Shown piece by piece: positions 32,835 through 41,571 of a stretch of DNA of 64,000 nt. The translations under genes were made by a program, and so were the position numbers. The stretch comes from Hymenobacter jeongseonensis. GTDB taxonomy: Bacteria; Bacteroidota; Bacteroidia; Cytophagales; Hymenobacteraceae. Location: NCBI RefSeq assembly GCF_015694725.1, contig NZ_JADQDQ010000003.1, positions 550,566-614,565 of the forward strand, in the 5' to 3' direction. Position 1 is the first letter of the stretch. Each line of letters begins with the position of its first letter. The notes beneath the pieces were generated by a model that was given only the letters and a program-made list of their open reading frames with translations, did not search any database and was not told the origin of the DNA.

Positions 32835-34535
32835 GTGCCGAGTCATTCCCGTTTAGCCATTTTTAGTCGCGTTGTGCTACTGCCCGTGGCGCTGGTGCTG
32901 GCCACACTAGCCGTATTGGGCAGCTACTACGAAACCAGTGACGACGGAACCCTGGCCTGGCTTTTTTCGGGGGTGTTGGCGTTGAAACCGGTTTCCTCGG
33001 TGCCGCTTTATTTCCACGGCTATGGGCATGCGCTGGCGGCAGCATATTCGGCGGTGCCCGGGGTTGCGTGGTTTGGCCTGCTGAACTCCGGGTTATTGCT
33101 GCTGGCCACGGTGCTAGTATTCGCGGTGCTGGATGGGCTTTTTCGCGTGCACTTCCGGCTGGAATCCCGGGCTCCGATTCTTGCGCTGGTTTTGTTTTTC
33201 TGTGTGGCGTGGGTGGAGCATTGGCTGTGGTTTAGCCATGTGCGGGCGGGTATTTTGCTGGCCGGTGCGGGGGTGGTATTTGCTGCTCAGCGCCCCACAA
33301 AGCGGTGGGCCCTGCTCGTTGGGCTGGCCTGTGTATTGGGCGCGTGGCTCATGCGTCCTGCCTTGGCCGTTTTAGGCGTTGGAATTGCCTTGCCGGCGGC
33401 CTTTTTGCTGGCGGGTTCCTGGCGCCGCGCCTGGCCCGTGGTAGTGGGCAGCGGCCTCGTGCTGGTGTCTGCTTTCGGCATGGCTGCCTTGGTCGAAACA
33501 CCCGCCGACCAACGTGCCCAACGCCAGTACCAGTCGCTGGCCCGCATCCTCGACTTTCGCCAACTCGAGGCACAACCCCAAACTCCCGCCGACAGCTTGG
33601 GCACGGCTGCCGTTGAGCTCTGGCTCCTCGGCGATACGGCGGTGGTGAACGAGTCGCTTATTGGCCGGGTCTACGTTTTCAATGCCCGGGCATTTATCGG
33701 AAGCGTGGTGCCCGCCAAGCTGGCCGTTCGCGCTGGGCTCTTGGTGCGCGATTATTTTCCTATGCTTCTGGCCTTGGCCGTCACGGTGCTTGCGACGACC
33801 CGCCGCCCCGAGCGCCGGCCGGAATTTTGGCTCGTGCAAATCGGCTTTTTGGGGTTGCTGATTCTCTTCGCTGGCTTACTCAAATTGCCGCCTCGCCTTG
33901 CCCTGCCCATCCTCGATTTCTGGCTGCTGACCAATCTGGTTTTCTTAGCCAACACCGCCCGGAATTCTCTAATCACATTGCCCTTGACCGCGCCGGAAAA
34001 ATCAGCACTGCCAACTCCTTTCAGGCAGGCATGGCCGCCGCTGTTGCGCCGGCTGTTCGGGGGACTGGGAGTGCTAGCCCTAGCGCTTTACGCAACCAAA
34101 ACCATACACCGCCGCCATGTGCTGGGCGCCGAGCGACAGCGGCACGAAACAGCTCTGCAGCAACTCAATCAGCGCACCAGAGGCACGGTTTTGGTGCTGG
34201 GCGGTACCACCGATTTGCTCAAAAGCCTTTCCCCGTTTCGCGTTTATTACCCGAGCTCGGTGGCCACGCTGCTGCTCACTGGATGGCAAACCCAGGACCC
34301 TTCTCAGCCACGCTTGCGGCAACGGCTTTTGGGTACTGCTGACCAAACCGCTGCCCTGTCCCGCCTAGCCCGTGCTTCGCCTACCGCACAGTGGCTGCTC
34401 ACAGCCGAGACGGCACGTTGGCTGAACCGTCGGTTTCGCTACAAAACGGGTACAGAATCTACAGTCGACCTTCGGCCGTTGGCTAGCTTACCGGCCGATA
34501 CATCCTATCGGTTTTACCAGCCCGCGGTGCGGTGA
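32835..34535 (+). CDS. Polytopic membrane protein of unknown function (glycosyltransferase-C-like layout)
   Basis: 566 residues from a GTG start. About ten hydrophobic helices cover the first 430 residues; an acidic pair (YETSDDGTLAWLFSG) lies just after the first helix, where GT-C-type enzymes and polymerases keep their catalytic Asp. The last 130 residues form a soluble domain (GTVLVLGGTTDLLKSLSPFRVYYPSS). It is last in the plus-strand series with the FemAB-like, flippase and glycosyltransferase genes, so a polymerase or lipid-linked sugar transferase role is plausible. No family is recognised with confidence. Confidence 0.78.
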   Translation: MPSHSRLAIFSRVVLLPVALVLATLAVLGSYYETSDDGTLAWLFSGVLALKPVSSVPLYFHGYGHALAAAYSAVPGVAWFGLLNSGLLLLATVLVFAVLDGLFRVHFRLESRAPILALVLFFCVAWVEHWLWFSHVRAGILLAGAGVVFAAQRPTKRWALLVGLACVLGAWLMRPALAVLGVGIALPAAFLLAGSWRRAWPVVVGSGLVLVSAFGMAALVETPADQRAQRQYQSLARILDFRQLEAQPQTPADSLGTAAVELWLLGDTAVVNESLIGRVYVFNARAFIGSVVPAKLAVRAGLLVRDYFPMLLALAVTVLATTRRPERRPEFWLVQIGFLGLLILFAGLLKLPPRLALPILDFWLLTNLVFLANTARNSLITLPLTAPEKSALPTPFRQAWPPLLRRLFGGLGVLALALYATKTIHRRHVLGAERQRHETALQQLNQRTRGTVLVLGGTTDLLKSLSPFRVYYPSSVATLLLTGWQTQDPSQPRLRQRLLGTADQTAALSRLARASPTAQWLLTAETARWLNRRFRYKTGTESTVDLRPLASLPADTSYRFYQPAVR

Positions 34536-34649
34536 TGCGGCCAGCCGCGTGAGTCGATTTTGTTGCTTTGCAGAAGTGGCGCGTGTTAATTGCGGGTTTG
34601 CATTCTGCTAATGCCATAATTTTATACCCGACCCGGCGTCTCAACGGCA

Positions 34650-34657
34650 GACCTTTG
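34650..34657 (+). promoter_or_regulatory. Near-consensus -7 element
   Basis: GACCTTTG differs from TAnnTTTG in its first base and lies 52 bases before the ATG at 34709, a reasonable leader length. Confidence 0.4.
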
Positions 34658-34708
34658 CCCCGGCAAAAGCGTTTCTTTACTTATTACTCACGCATTCCTG
34701 CCCCTTTT

Positions 34709-35689
34709 ATGCTTTCGTCCACTATGACATCCCGCGCCGAAGTTCTCCAGCACATGGAGGGCTTCCTCAAAGCTAACATGGGCACCTTCCTCAAAAGTGT
34801 GGAAGACAGCTGGCAGCCCGCCGACTTTTTGCCGGACTCGCGGCTTGATTCTTTTTTTGACCAGGTAAAAGAACTGCGTGAAAAAGCCGGGAACCTGAGC
34901 TACGACCTGCTCGCCGTGCTCATCGGCGATACCATCACCGAAGAAGCCCTGCCCAACTACGAAGCCTGGTTCCACGAGCTCGACGACTTGAACCGCGACC
35001 CCGACAACGGCTGGGCCCAGTGGATTCGGGGCTGGACAGCCGAGGAAAACCGTCACGGCGACTTGCTCAACCGCTACCTCTACCTCTCGGGCCGCGTAAA
35101 CATGCGCGAGTTCGAAGTGAGCACCCAGTACCTCATCAACGACGGCTTCGACCTCGGCACTGCCCACGACCCGTACCGCGCCTTTGTGTACACCAGCTAC
35201 CAGGAGCAGGCCACCAATATTTCGCACCGTCGTGTGGGCCAACTCGCCCGCACCGCCGGCGAAGACCAGCTTTCGAAAATCTGCGGTATGATTGCCGGCG
35301 ACGAAAACCGCCACGCCCGGGTCTACAAGACCTTTGTGGAGAAAATCTTCGAAGTGGACCCCAGCGAGATGATGCTGGCCTTCGAGGACATGATGCGCAA
35401 GAAAATTGTGATGCCCGCCCATTACATGCGCGAAATGGGCATCGAAATGGGCAAGACGTTTGGCCACTTCACCGACGCCGCCCAGCGTATCGGCGTGTAT
35501 ACCAGCTCCGACTACACCGACATCCTCGACTCGCTTATCAAGGATTGGAAAATTGAGCACATCACCGACCTCAACGGCCAAGCCGAAAAGGCCCGCGACT
35601 ACATCATGGCGCTGCCCAACCGCCTGCGCCGCGTAGCCGACCGCATGCCCGTGCCCAAGCTGGAATACAAATTCAAATGGATATCGTAA
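34709..35689 (+). CDS. Acyl-ACP desaturase (soluble, diiron)
   Basis: 326 residues from the ATG at 34709; an ATG five codons later (34724) is equally possible, while a longer frame adds 47 codons upstream of the likely promoter. The enzyme inserts a double bond into ACP-bound fatty acids with O2 and ferredoxin. The two iron-binding motifs are visible as WTAEENRHGDLL and IAGDENRHARVY (Glu and ExxH in each half of the ferritin-like four-helix bundle), with further Glu ligands expected in the DTITEEALPNYE and EEQATNIS-like regions. It is soluble, unlike membrane desaturases. It ends at a strong terminator shared with the next, convergent gene. Confidence 0.93.
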   Translation: MLSSTMTSRAEVLQHMEGFLKANMGTFLKSVEDSWQPADFLPDSRLDSFFDQVKELREKAGNLSYDLLAVLIGDTITEEALPNYEAWFHELDDLNRDPDNGWAQWIRGWTAEENRHGDLLNRYLYLSGRVNMREFEVSTQYLINDGFDLGTAHDPYRAFVYTSYQEQATNISHRRVGQLARTAGEDQLSKICGMIAGDENRHARVYKTFVEKIFEVDPSEMMLAFEDMMRKKIVMPAHYMREMGIEMGKTFGHFTDAAQRIGVYTSSDYTDILDSLIKDWKIEHITDLNGQAEKARDYIMALPNRLRRVADRMPVPKLEYKFKWIS

Positions 35690-35709
35690 GTTCTTTGTGG
35701 TAATGTGAA

Positions 35710-35748
35710 AAAGCGGCCCGCCTTCATCATGAAGGCGGGCCGCTTTTT
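35710..35748. terminator. Bidirectional terminator
   Basis: AAAGCGGCCCGCCTTCAT pairs with ATGAAGGCGGGCCGCTTT almost without a loop and is flanked by T-runs in both directions, between convergent genes ending at 35689 and 35752. Confidence 0.9.
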
Positions 35749-35751
35749 TGG

Positions 35752-36591
35752 TTAAGACACCACTAAATCAACGCCTGTTATGGCGGCTTCCCAGCCCACC
35801 AAAGCGGCTTTGCGCGTGGCTCCCCAACGGTACTGGCCCAACTCGCCAGTGCCGCGAATCACGCGGTGGCAGGGAATGAGGTAGCCCACCGGGTTGGCCC
35901 CGATGGCGGTGCCTGCGGCCCGCACCGCCGCCCCATTTTCTGCCGCTTCGGCTAGTTGGGAATAGGTGCGGAGTTGGCCTTCCGGAATGCGCAACAACGC
36001 CTCCCAGATTTTGAGTTGAAACGCCGTCCCTTTCAGGTGCAAACGCAGCCGCTCGTTGGGTGAAAAGTTGCGTGCAAAAAACCGCGCCGCTTCGTCGTGA
36101 TACGGAGACGGCGCGTTGCGGATGGCCGCATTGGGCCACTCTTGGTGCAATTCGGCCACTGCGGTATTGGCGTCGTCGAAGAATGAGAGCTTGCAAATTC
36201 CCTTGGTAGTTGACGCCACCAAATAAGGCCCAAATGGGCTTTCGGCCAACTCGTACTTCAGGGCCAGGGCCGCGCCGCCGTGGCGGTATTCGCCGGGTGT
36301 CATGGCTTCTAGGGTCACGAATAAATCGTGGAGGCGGCCGGTGCCGGATAGCCCGGTTTCGTAAGCCGCTTCGGCCACCGATGCCTCCTGACGCAACATG
36401 TTCTTCGCGTGGGCGAGGCTCAGGTATTGCAGGAATTTCTTGGGCGAAACCCCCGCCCATTCCTGAAACTTGCGCTGGAAATGAAAAGGGCTCCAATGAG
36501 CCGCTTCGGCCATTTGTTCCAGGCTGGGCTGCTGCAGGAAATTGGCCCTGATGTGCGCGAGGGCGGCGGCGATGCGGTCGTAGTCAGTCAT
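35752..36591 (-). CDS. AraC-type HTH fused to O6-methylguanine-DNA methyltransferase (Ada-like)
   Basis: 279 residues. Residues 1-105 form an AraC-type double helix-turn-helix (IRANFLQQPSLEQMAEAAHWSPFHFQRKFQEWAGVSPKKFLQYL). Residues 115-275 are the MGMT domain with AFQLKIWEALLRIPEGQLRTYSQLA and the acceptor site GYLIPCHRVIRGTGELG, where the Cys takes the methyl group irreversibly. The N-terminal Cys4 phosphotriester-repair domain of enterobacterial Ada is missing, so it cannot sense methylphosphotriesters in the classical way. Cytoplasmic DNA repair enzyme, possibly self-regulated through its HTH part. It is transcribed alone. Confidence 0.93.
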   Translation of the reverse strand: MTDYDRIAAALAHIRANFLQQPSLEQMAEAAHWSPFHFQRKFQEWAGVSPKKFLQYLSLAHAKNMLRQEASVAEAAYETGLSGTGRLHDLFVTLEAMTPGEYRHGGAALALKYELAESPFGPYLVASTTKGICKLSFFDDANTAVAELHQEWPNAAIRNAPSPYHDEAARFFARNFSPNERLRLHLKGTAFQLKIWEALLRIPEGQLRTYSQLAEAAENGAAVRAAGTAIGANPVGYLIPCHRVIRGTGELGQYRWGATRKAALVGWEAAITGVDLVVS

Positions 36592-36721
36592 GGGATTGGC
36601 TTGCTGATTGACTACAAAATTCGCACTTCTTAAAGAGGCGGAAAACCCGATTCTTGCGCAGTTATATGAAAAGATGCAAGATGATTACCCTCACATCATA
36701 AAGCCATTCGTGATAAAGCCC

Positions 36722-36799
36722 GTCATGCAGAGCGCAGCGAAGCATCTCGCGTGCTCAAACTAATTAGCGCGCGAGATGCTTCGCTGCGCTCTGCATGAC
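36722..36799. repeat. Palindromic intergenic element, copy A
   Basis: A perfect 30-base inverted repeat: left arm 36722-36751 (GTCATGCAGAGCGCAGCGAA onward) and right arm 36770-36799, with an 18-base spacer containing TAATTAG. Copy B at 38385-38496 shares the same core. It lies between two minus-strand genes. Confidence 0.9.
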
Positions 36800-36818
36800 T
36801 AGCTCAAGAGTAGCGGTT

Positions 36819-37100
36819 TTACTTTTCCACCTTCACGCCTTTCCAAAACGCGACGCGGCCTTTAATTTCTTTGGCGGCGTCCTTGGGCTCGGGGTAGTAC
36901 CAGGCGGCGTCTTTGTTCTTCTCGCCGTTAACATTCAGGGAGTAGTAGCTGGCCCGGCCTTTCCAGGGGCAGGTGGTCTGGGCAATGCTGTCTTCAAAAA
37001 ACTCGTTTTTGATGGCATCGGCCGGGAAGTAGTGGTTGTTCTCGATGACGATGGTGTCGTCGCTTTCGGCAATGATAGTGTTATTCCAAATGGCTTTCAT
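36819..37100 (-). CDS. DUF427 domain protein
   Basis: 93 residues, the usual full length of this small beta-rich family. It begins MKAIWNNTIIAESDDTIVIENNHYFP and contains TTCPWKGRASYYSL and AAWYYPEPKDAAKEIKGRVAFWKGV, the conserved Cys-Pro-Trp-Lys-Gly and Tyr-Pro signature of DUF427. The family's biochemical function is unknown. There is no signal peptide, so it is cytoplasmic. It stands alone between copy A of the palindromic element and the VWA gene, which is read in the opposite direction. Confidence 0.92.
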   Translation of the reverse strand: MKAIWNNTIIAESDDTIVIENNHYFPADAIKNEFFEDSIAQTTCPWKGRASYYSLNVNGEKNKDAAWYYPEPKDAAKEIKGRVAFWKGVKVEK

Positions 37101-37263
37101 GGGTGGGAAAGTAGCGCGCAGCTCCAGCTTTGCGTATCGTTGAAGGGAAATGGCAGGAACCTCCCGCCCAGGGCCGCGAAGCTGGAGCTTCGCGGTGCTT
37201 TAGAAATGAACATTGCCCGCGCTGTCGTTGTTTTACGCGCCTATCCCTAGATATTAGATACGT

Positions 37264-38370
37264 ATGGCTGTTGGTTTCCGCTTCCGCGATTTTGTGCCCG
37301 AAGACCAGCCCGAAAAGGGCTTTGAATCATTGTTTAAGCTGTTCATGCAGCTCGTTACCATCACCTCCGGCGACGTGGGCGAGGCCCTGCAATGGCTCAA
37401 CGAGCTCGACAAGCAATACGGCCTCACCGACGATAATTACGGCATGGGCAATTTCATCGATGACCTTAAAAAGAAAGGCTACATTGATGAGAACGAGCAG
37501 GAAAAAGGCGAATTCAAAATCACTCCCAAAACCGAGCAGGGCATCCGCAAGTCGGCGCTGGAGGAGATTTTTGGCAAGCTGAAGAAGAGTAGCACCGGCA
37601 ACCACCGCACGCCCCACACCGGCCAGGGCGACGAGCAAAGCACCGACCTGCGCGAATTCCGCTTTGGCGACTCGCTGGAGTCGATTCAGATGACTGAATC
37701 CATCCGCAACGCCCAACTCAACCACGGCATGGACAGTGGCGAGTTTATGCTGACCGAGGGCGACTTGGAAGTGCGCGAAAACGAGCACAAGTCCCAGACC
37801 AGCACCGTGCTGATGATTGACATCTCGCACTCCATGATTCTCTACGGCGAGGACCGCATCACGCCGGCCAAAAAAGTGGCCATGGCCCTGGCCGAGCTCG
37901 TGAAGCAGAAGTACCCCAAGGATTTTCTCGACGTCATCGTATTCGGCAACGACGCTTGGCAGATTGAGGTGAAGGACTTGCCCTACCTGCAAGTGGGCCC
38001 GTACCACACCAACACCGTGGCCGGCCTGGAACTGGCCATGGACCTGCTCCGCAAGCGCAAAACGCCCAACAAGCAGATTTTCATGATTACCGACGGCAAG
38101 CCCACCTGCCTGAAGGAGCCCGGTGGCTACTACAAAAACAGCTTCGGCCTCGACCGCAAAGTGGTGAACAAGACCCTGAACCTGGCCGCCGCCGCCCGCC
38201 GCGTCAAGATTCCCATCACCACCTTCATGATTACTTCTGACCCGTATTTGCAGAAATTCGTGGAGGAATTCACTGAGGTGAACCAGGGCAAAGCTTACTA
38301 TTCGGGCTTGAAAGGCCTTGGTCATCTTGTGTTCGAAGACTACAAGAAAAACCGGCGCAAAACGCTGTAA
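37264..38370 (+). CDS. VWA domain protein, partner of MoxR-type ATPase
   Basis: 368 residues, soluble. Residues 1-150 are helical and charged ([32 protein letters not shown]). From about residue 175 is a von Willebrand A domain with the MIDAS residues DISHS, Thr in [11 protein letters not shown] and Asp in MITDGKPTC. It should bind a divalent metal and cooperate with an AAA+ ATPase of the Mg-chelatase ChlI/MoxR type, like that encoded at 39800. Unlike most such pairs, the two genes are not adjacent: copy B of the palindromic element and a cytochrome c gene on the other strand lie between them. Client process unknown. Confidence 0.88.
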   Translation: MAVGFRFRDFVPEDQPEKGFESLFKLFMQLVTITSGDVGEALQWLNELDKQYGLTDDNYGMGNFIDDLKKKGYIDENEQEKGEFKITPKTEQGIRKSALEEIFGKLKKSSTGNHRTPHTGQGDEQSTDLREFRFGDSLESIQMTESIRNAQLNHGMDSGEFMLTEGDLEVRENEHKSQTSTVLMIDISHSMILYGEDRITPAKKVAMALAELVKQKYPKDFLDVIVFGNDAWQIEVKDLPYLQVGPYHTNTVAGLELAMDLLRKRKTPNKQIFMITDGKPTCLKEPGGYYKNSFGLDRKVVNKTLNLAAAARRVKIPITTFMITSDPYLQKFVEEFTEVNQGKAYYSGLKGLGHLVFEDYKKNRRKTL

Positions 38371-38384
38371 TTAGGAATTAGGTC

Positions 38385-38496
38385 ATACATAAAAGACCGT
38401 CATGCTGAGCGCAGCGAAGCATCTCGCGTGCCACCACTAATTAGTTAATGCACGCGAGATGTTTCGCTGTGCTCTGCATGACGGTCTTTTATGTAT
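38385..38496. repeat. Palindromic intergenic element, copy B
   Basis: Two 46-base arms (38385-38430 and 38451-38496) pair with three mismatches around a 20-base spacer containing ACTAATTAGTTAA. It shares the core GTCATGC..GAGCGCAGCGAAGCATCTCGCG with copy A, and fills the junction between the convergent VWA and cytochrome genes, where its hairpin with outer AAAAGACCG/CGGTCTTTT could also terminate transcription both ways. Confidence 0.9.
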
Positions 38497-38523
38497 CTGT
38501 TTCACCCGCAGCTAGTACTCTTG

Positions 38524-39489
38524 TTACTTGGTAGTCACGGCGCCATCCTCCGGGGTGGCGTTTTTGATTTTGGGAACAGTTTTCAAATAAGCCCACAGCG
38601 CGCGCACCTCATCGTCGGTGAGGGTGGAGAACTTGGGCATCGGCCCGTGTAGAATACCGGTGGGCGCCATCCCAAATTTCACGGCTTTGCTGAATTGGGC
38701 TTCATTCCACTTGCCGAGGCCGGTTTCGGGGTCCATGGTCAGGTTGCGGCTGATGCGCACTTGCAGGTCATCGTCCAGCATTTTGTCGCCGCCACCGAGG
38801 TAGCCTTTGGATAGTTCTGGGTTGGCTTCGTTGTTGGTGCTGATGCTTTGCGAATGGCAGAAGTAACACTGATACCGGCCTATCACTAAATATCGCCCCA
38901 AGGCCACGGGCTGAGATGCGGGGGGCGCATCGGCGAGGTGCTTAACTAAGGGGATGGGCTTGAGGGCCGTGGACATGAGGGACTTGGCTAGAGGCGAGAA
39001 TTCCTGGGGGTGGCTGGGCAGGGAGGTGGCCCGCGTCAGTGGGTTCTCGGCTCGCAGAAAGGCCACTATGCTGGAGGCATCCTCGTCGGTGAGGTAGGCA
39101 AACCGCGGCATGCCCAGGCGCGGGCGGCCATCGGGGCCCGCCCCGGTGCGCAGCAGGGTCACTACCTGCTGGTCGGTCCATTCGCCAATGCCGAATTTGG
39201 GGTCTTTGGTGATGTTGGCCGAATACAGATTGCCCAAGTCGGTGCCCAAGTCGGGCATGGGGCGGCCCGATAACGTTTTGGTGGACGGGTCGCGGTGGCA
39301 ATGCACGCACATCAGGGCCACCATTTTTTCCCCCTGAAGCACGCGTTTCGGTGTGCTGGGCCGTACCGGTGCCACCACTGGCGTTTGTTGGGGCGGGATG
39401 CTCCGCTCGCTCTCAAACGCGGCAAAGCCGGCCAGTGCCAGCAACAACATGCCTATCAAAAGGCCGAGGATGGGTAGGGGCTTTTTCAT
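38524..39489 (-). CDS. Diheme cytochrome c, membrane-anchored
   Basis: 321 residues from the ATG at 39489. An N-terminal helix (KPLPILGLLIGMLLLALAGFAAF) acts as signal anchor. Two c-type heme domains follow, with CVHCH (about residue 87) and CYFCH (about residue 220), each followed by the family's usual Met region (RPRLGMPRFAYL and HGPMPKFSTLTDDEVRALWAYL). It is an electron carrier or terminal-oxidase donor on the periplasmic side. The gene is inserted, on the opposite strand, between the VWA gene and the MoxR-type ATPase gene, with which no functional link is evident. A longer frame upstream adds 25 unlikely residues. Confidence 0.9.
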   Translation of the reverse strand: MKKPLPILGLLIGMLLLALAGFAAFESERSIPPQQTPVVAPVRPSTPKRVLQGEKMVALMCVHCHRDPSTKTLSGRPMPDLGTDLGNLYSANITKDPKFGIGEWTDQQVVTLLRTGAGPDGRPRLGMPRFAYLTDEDASSIVAFLRAENPLTRATSLPSHPQEFSPLAKSLMSTALKPIPLVKHLADAPPASQPVALGRYLVIGRYQCYFCHSQSISTNNEANPELSKGYLGGGDKMLDDDLQVRISRNLTMDPETGLGKWNEAQFSKAVKFGMAPTGILHGPMPKFSTLTDDEVRALWAYLKTVPKIKNATPEDGAVTTK

Positions 39490-39799
39490 GTTTTCGCAGG
39501 AATAAGATGGAGGGGAAGCCGGCGTCTTATTCTTAAAAAACAGCAATTCTATCAAAAAATGCAATTGATGAGTTCGGGTTATTTTATCCTTTTTAGCGCA
39601 GCCTCATCTGTAAAATGCTGCGTAGGGAGGCGCTTTGTGCCTCTTCTGTAAGCAGTAGAGGACCCAGCGGGTCAGGAGGAAGGCGGTAAATAACCGGGCC
39701 GGTTCACGTGCAGCAAGCGGTTGGGCGGGTCGGCCTGAACCTCCGCCCGCTATTCCCGGTTAAAGGAACCGGGAAGCCTGTTTCCCCTTACCAGTCTCC
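39490..39799. other. Structured divergent leader upstream of the ATPase gene
   Basis: About 310 bases. The part nearest the ATPase gene has three hairpins: GACCCAGCGGGTC (39661-39673), AACCGGGCCGGTT (39692-39704) and a 9-base stem TTCCCGGTT/AACCGGGAA at 39753-39761 and 39767-39775. Arms of the second and third can pair with each other in alternative ways. No gene is seen. Confidence 0.6.
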
Positions 39800-41320
39800 A
39801 TGAAGCACGAAACCATCCAAACCCTGGGCCAGCTCCGCGCCAGTGGCTATAAATCCCGCAGCGTGAAAGCTGAATTGCGGGAAAACCTGATTAACAAGCT
39901 CAAAAACAAAGAGGACGTATTTCCGGGCATTTTCGGCTACGACGAAACCGTGATTCCGGACCTGCAACGCGCCATTCTGGCCGGGCACCACATCAACCTG
40001 CTCGGTTTGCGCGGCCAGGCCAAAACCCGCATTGCCCGCTTGCTCATCAACCTGCTCGACGAATACATGCCCGTAGTGGCCGGTGCCGAGCTGAACGACG
40101 ACCCGCTGCAACCGCTGTCGGTATTCGCCAAAAACCTCATTGCCGAGCACGGCGACAATACCCCCGTGGCTTGGCTGCACCGCGACGAGCGCTACACCGA
40201 AAAACTGGCCACGCCCGACGTTTCGGTCGCCGACCTTATTGGCGACGCCGACCCCATCAAGGCTGCTACGCTCAAGCTGCCGTACTCCGACGAGCGGGTG
40301 ATTCACTTCGGCCTGATTCCGCGGGCGCATCGCGGCATTTTTGTGATTAACGAATTGCCCGACTTGCAGGCTCGCATCCAAGTGTCGCTGTTCAATATTT
40401 TGCAGGAAGGCGACATTCAGATTCGCGGTTTCAAGGTCCGCCTGCCGCTCGATATCCAGTTCGTCTTCACGGCCAACCCCGAGGACTACACCAACCGTGG
40501 CTCCATCGTGACGCCGCTCAAGGACCGGATTGACGCCCAGATTATCACGCACTACCCGAAATCCATCGAAATCGGCAAGCGCATCACCAAGCAGGAAGCC
40601 CGCATCAAAGACGAGCAAAAGGGCATGGTGACCAGCAACGAAGTGGTGCACGACCTCGTGGAGCAAGTGGCCGTCGAAGCCCGCGGCTCCGAGTTCGTGG
40701 ATGCTAAATCGGGCGTATCGGCCCGCCTCACCATCTCGGCCTACGAGCAGCTGATTGCCGGGGCCGAGCGCCGCGCCCTCGTCAACGGGGAGAAGAACAC
40801 CTACGTCCGCATCGGAGACTTCATTTCGGCCGTCCCCGCCATCACCGGCAAGGTGGAACTGGTGTATGAGGGCGAGCAGGAAGGCGCCGGCATCGTGGCC
40901 GAGAAGCTCATGGGCAAGGCCATCCGCACGCTGTTCCTGCAGTTCTTTCCTGACCCCGACAAGTCGAAGAAGCTCAAGAACCGTCCTTCGCCTTACAAGG
41001 CCATTCAGGAGTGGTTCGGCAACGGCAATACGTTGGATTTGCTGCACGACGCCAGCACCGCCGACTATCGCAAAGCCCTCGACCAAGTGCCTGGCCTGCG
41101 CGACATCGTGACCGAGCTGCACCCCAACGAAACGCCGGAGCACACCTATTTCCTCATGGAATTCCTGCTCCACGGCCTGGCCGAGCACAGTCTGATTTCG
41201 CGCAATCGCCTCACCAGCGGTGCGCAGTTTAAGGACTTGCTGTCGTCCATGTTCACCATGCCCACCTTCGGCGAGGATGACGACGAGGACGAGGACGAAA
41301 AGCCGCGCCGCCGCCGGTAA
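39800..41320 (+). CDS. MoxR/ChlI-like AAA+ ATPase with variant Walker motifs
   Basis: 506 residues. The P-loop reads INLLGLRGQAKTRIARLL, with Ala instead of the usual Gly before Lys, and the Walker B strand is GIFVINELPDLQ, with Asn instead of Asp before the catalytic Glu. FVFTANPEDYTNRGSIVTPLKDRIDAQI supplies the sensor 1 Asn and arginine-finger region. These variants are, as far as I recall, typical of one Mg-chelatase-like subfamily that pairs with VWA proteins, so ATP binding is likely. The last 150 residues are an additional helical domain with an acidic EDDDEDEDEKPRRRR tail. Its probable partner is the VWA protein at 37264. Function of the pair is unknown. Confidence 0.88.
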   Translation: MKHETIQTLGQLRASGYKSRSVKAELRENLINKLKNKEDVFPGIFGYDETVIPDLQRAILAGHHINLLGLRGQAKTRIARLLINLLDEYMPVVAGAELNDDPLQPLSVFAKNLIAEHGDNTPVAWLHRDERYTEKLATPDVSVADLIGDADPIKAATLKLPYSDERVIHFGLIPRAHRGIFVINELPDLQARIQVSLFNILQEGDIQIRGFKVRLPLDIQFVFTANPEDYTNRGSIVTPLKDRIDAQIITHYPKSIEIGKRITKQEARIKDEQKGMVTSNEVVHDLVEQVAVEARGSEFVDAKSGVSARLTISAYEQLIAGAERRALVNGEKNTYVRIGDFISAVPAITGKVELVYEGEQEGAGIVAEKLMGKAIRTLFLQFFPDPDKSKKLKNRPSPYKAIQEWFGNGNTLDLLHDASTADYRKALDQVPGLRDIVTELHPNETPEHTYFLMEFLLHGLAEHSLISRNRLTSGAQFKDLLSSMFTMPTFGEDDDEDEDEKPRRRR

Positions 41321-41338
41321 GCGGCCATAAGGCCCAAT

Positions 41339-41379
41339 AAAAAGCCCCGCGTACCACTTGGTATGCGGGGCTTTTTTTA
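41339..41379 (+). terminator. Intrinsic terminator of the ATPase gene
   Basis: AAAGCCCCGC and GCGGGGCTTT flank an inner TACCACTTGGTA hairpin and run into TTTTTTT. It lies 18 bases after the stop codon. Confidence 0.9.
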
Positions 41380-41571
41380 TGGACCGCATCCCGCGAACAA
41401 GGCTGATTAGTCGGTGATTTGCTGAAACGGAAGCGGGATAGAAAAATGCGCAGCCGCCAAGCTGTGCCGGTGCCAAGGTTGATTAAGGCATTGGGATAAG
41501 GAGAACAGCAACCGCGGGCGAGTTGCTCCCCAGCCGTAACTTACGCCACCGTTCCCGCGTCAATTCGCTTC

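Noticed and set aside
36722..38496. Palindromes considered as a CRISPR array
   Set aside because: Copies are 1.6 kb apart with genes between and no regular spacers; they are dispersed hairpin elements.
38524..39489. Cytochrome c considered as part of the MoxR/VWA system
   Set aside because: Opposite strand, own signal and no known link; treated as an independent gene.
39788..41476. 562-codon frame antisense to the MoxR-type ATPase gene
   Set aside because: A mirror frame caused by GC-rich codon bias; Val/Gly/His/Gln-rich shadow composition and no domain, while the plus-strand frame has AAA+ motifs.
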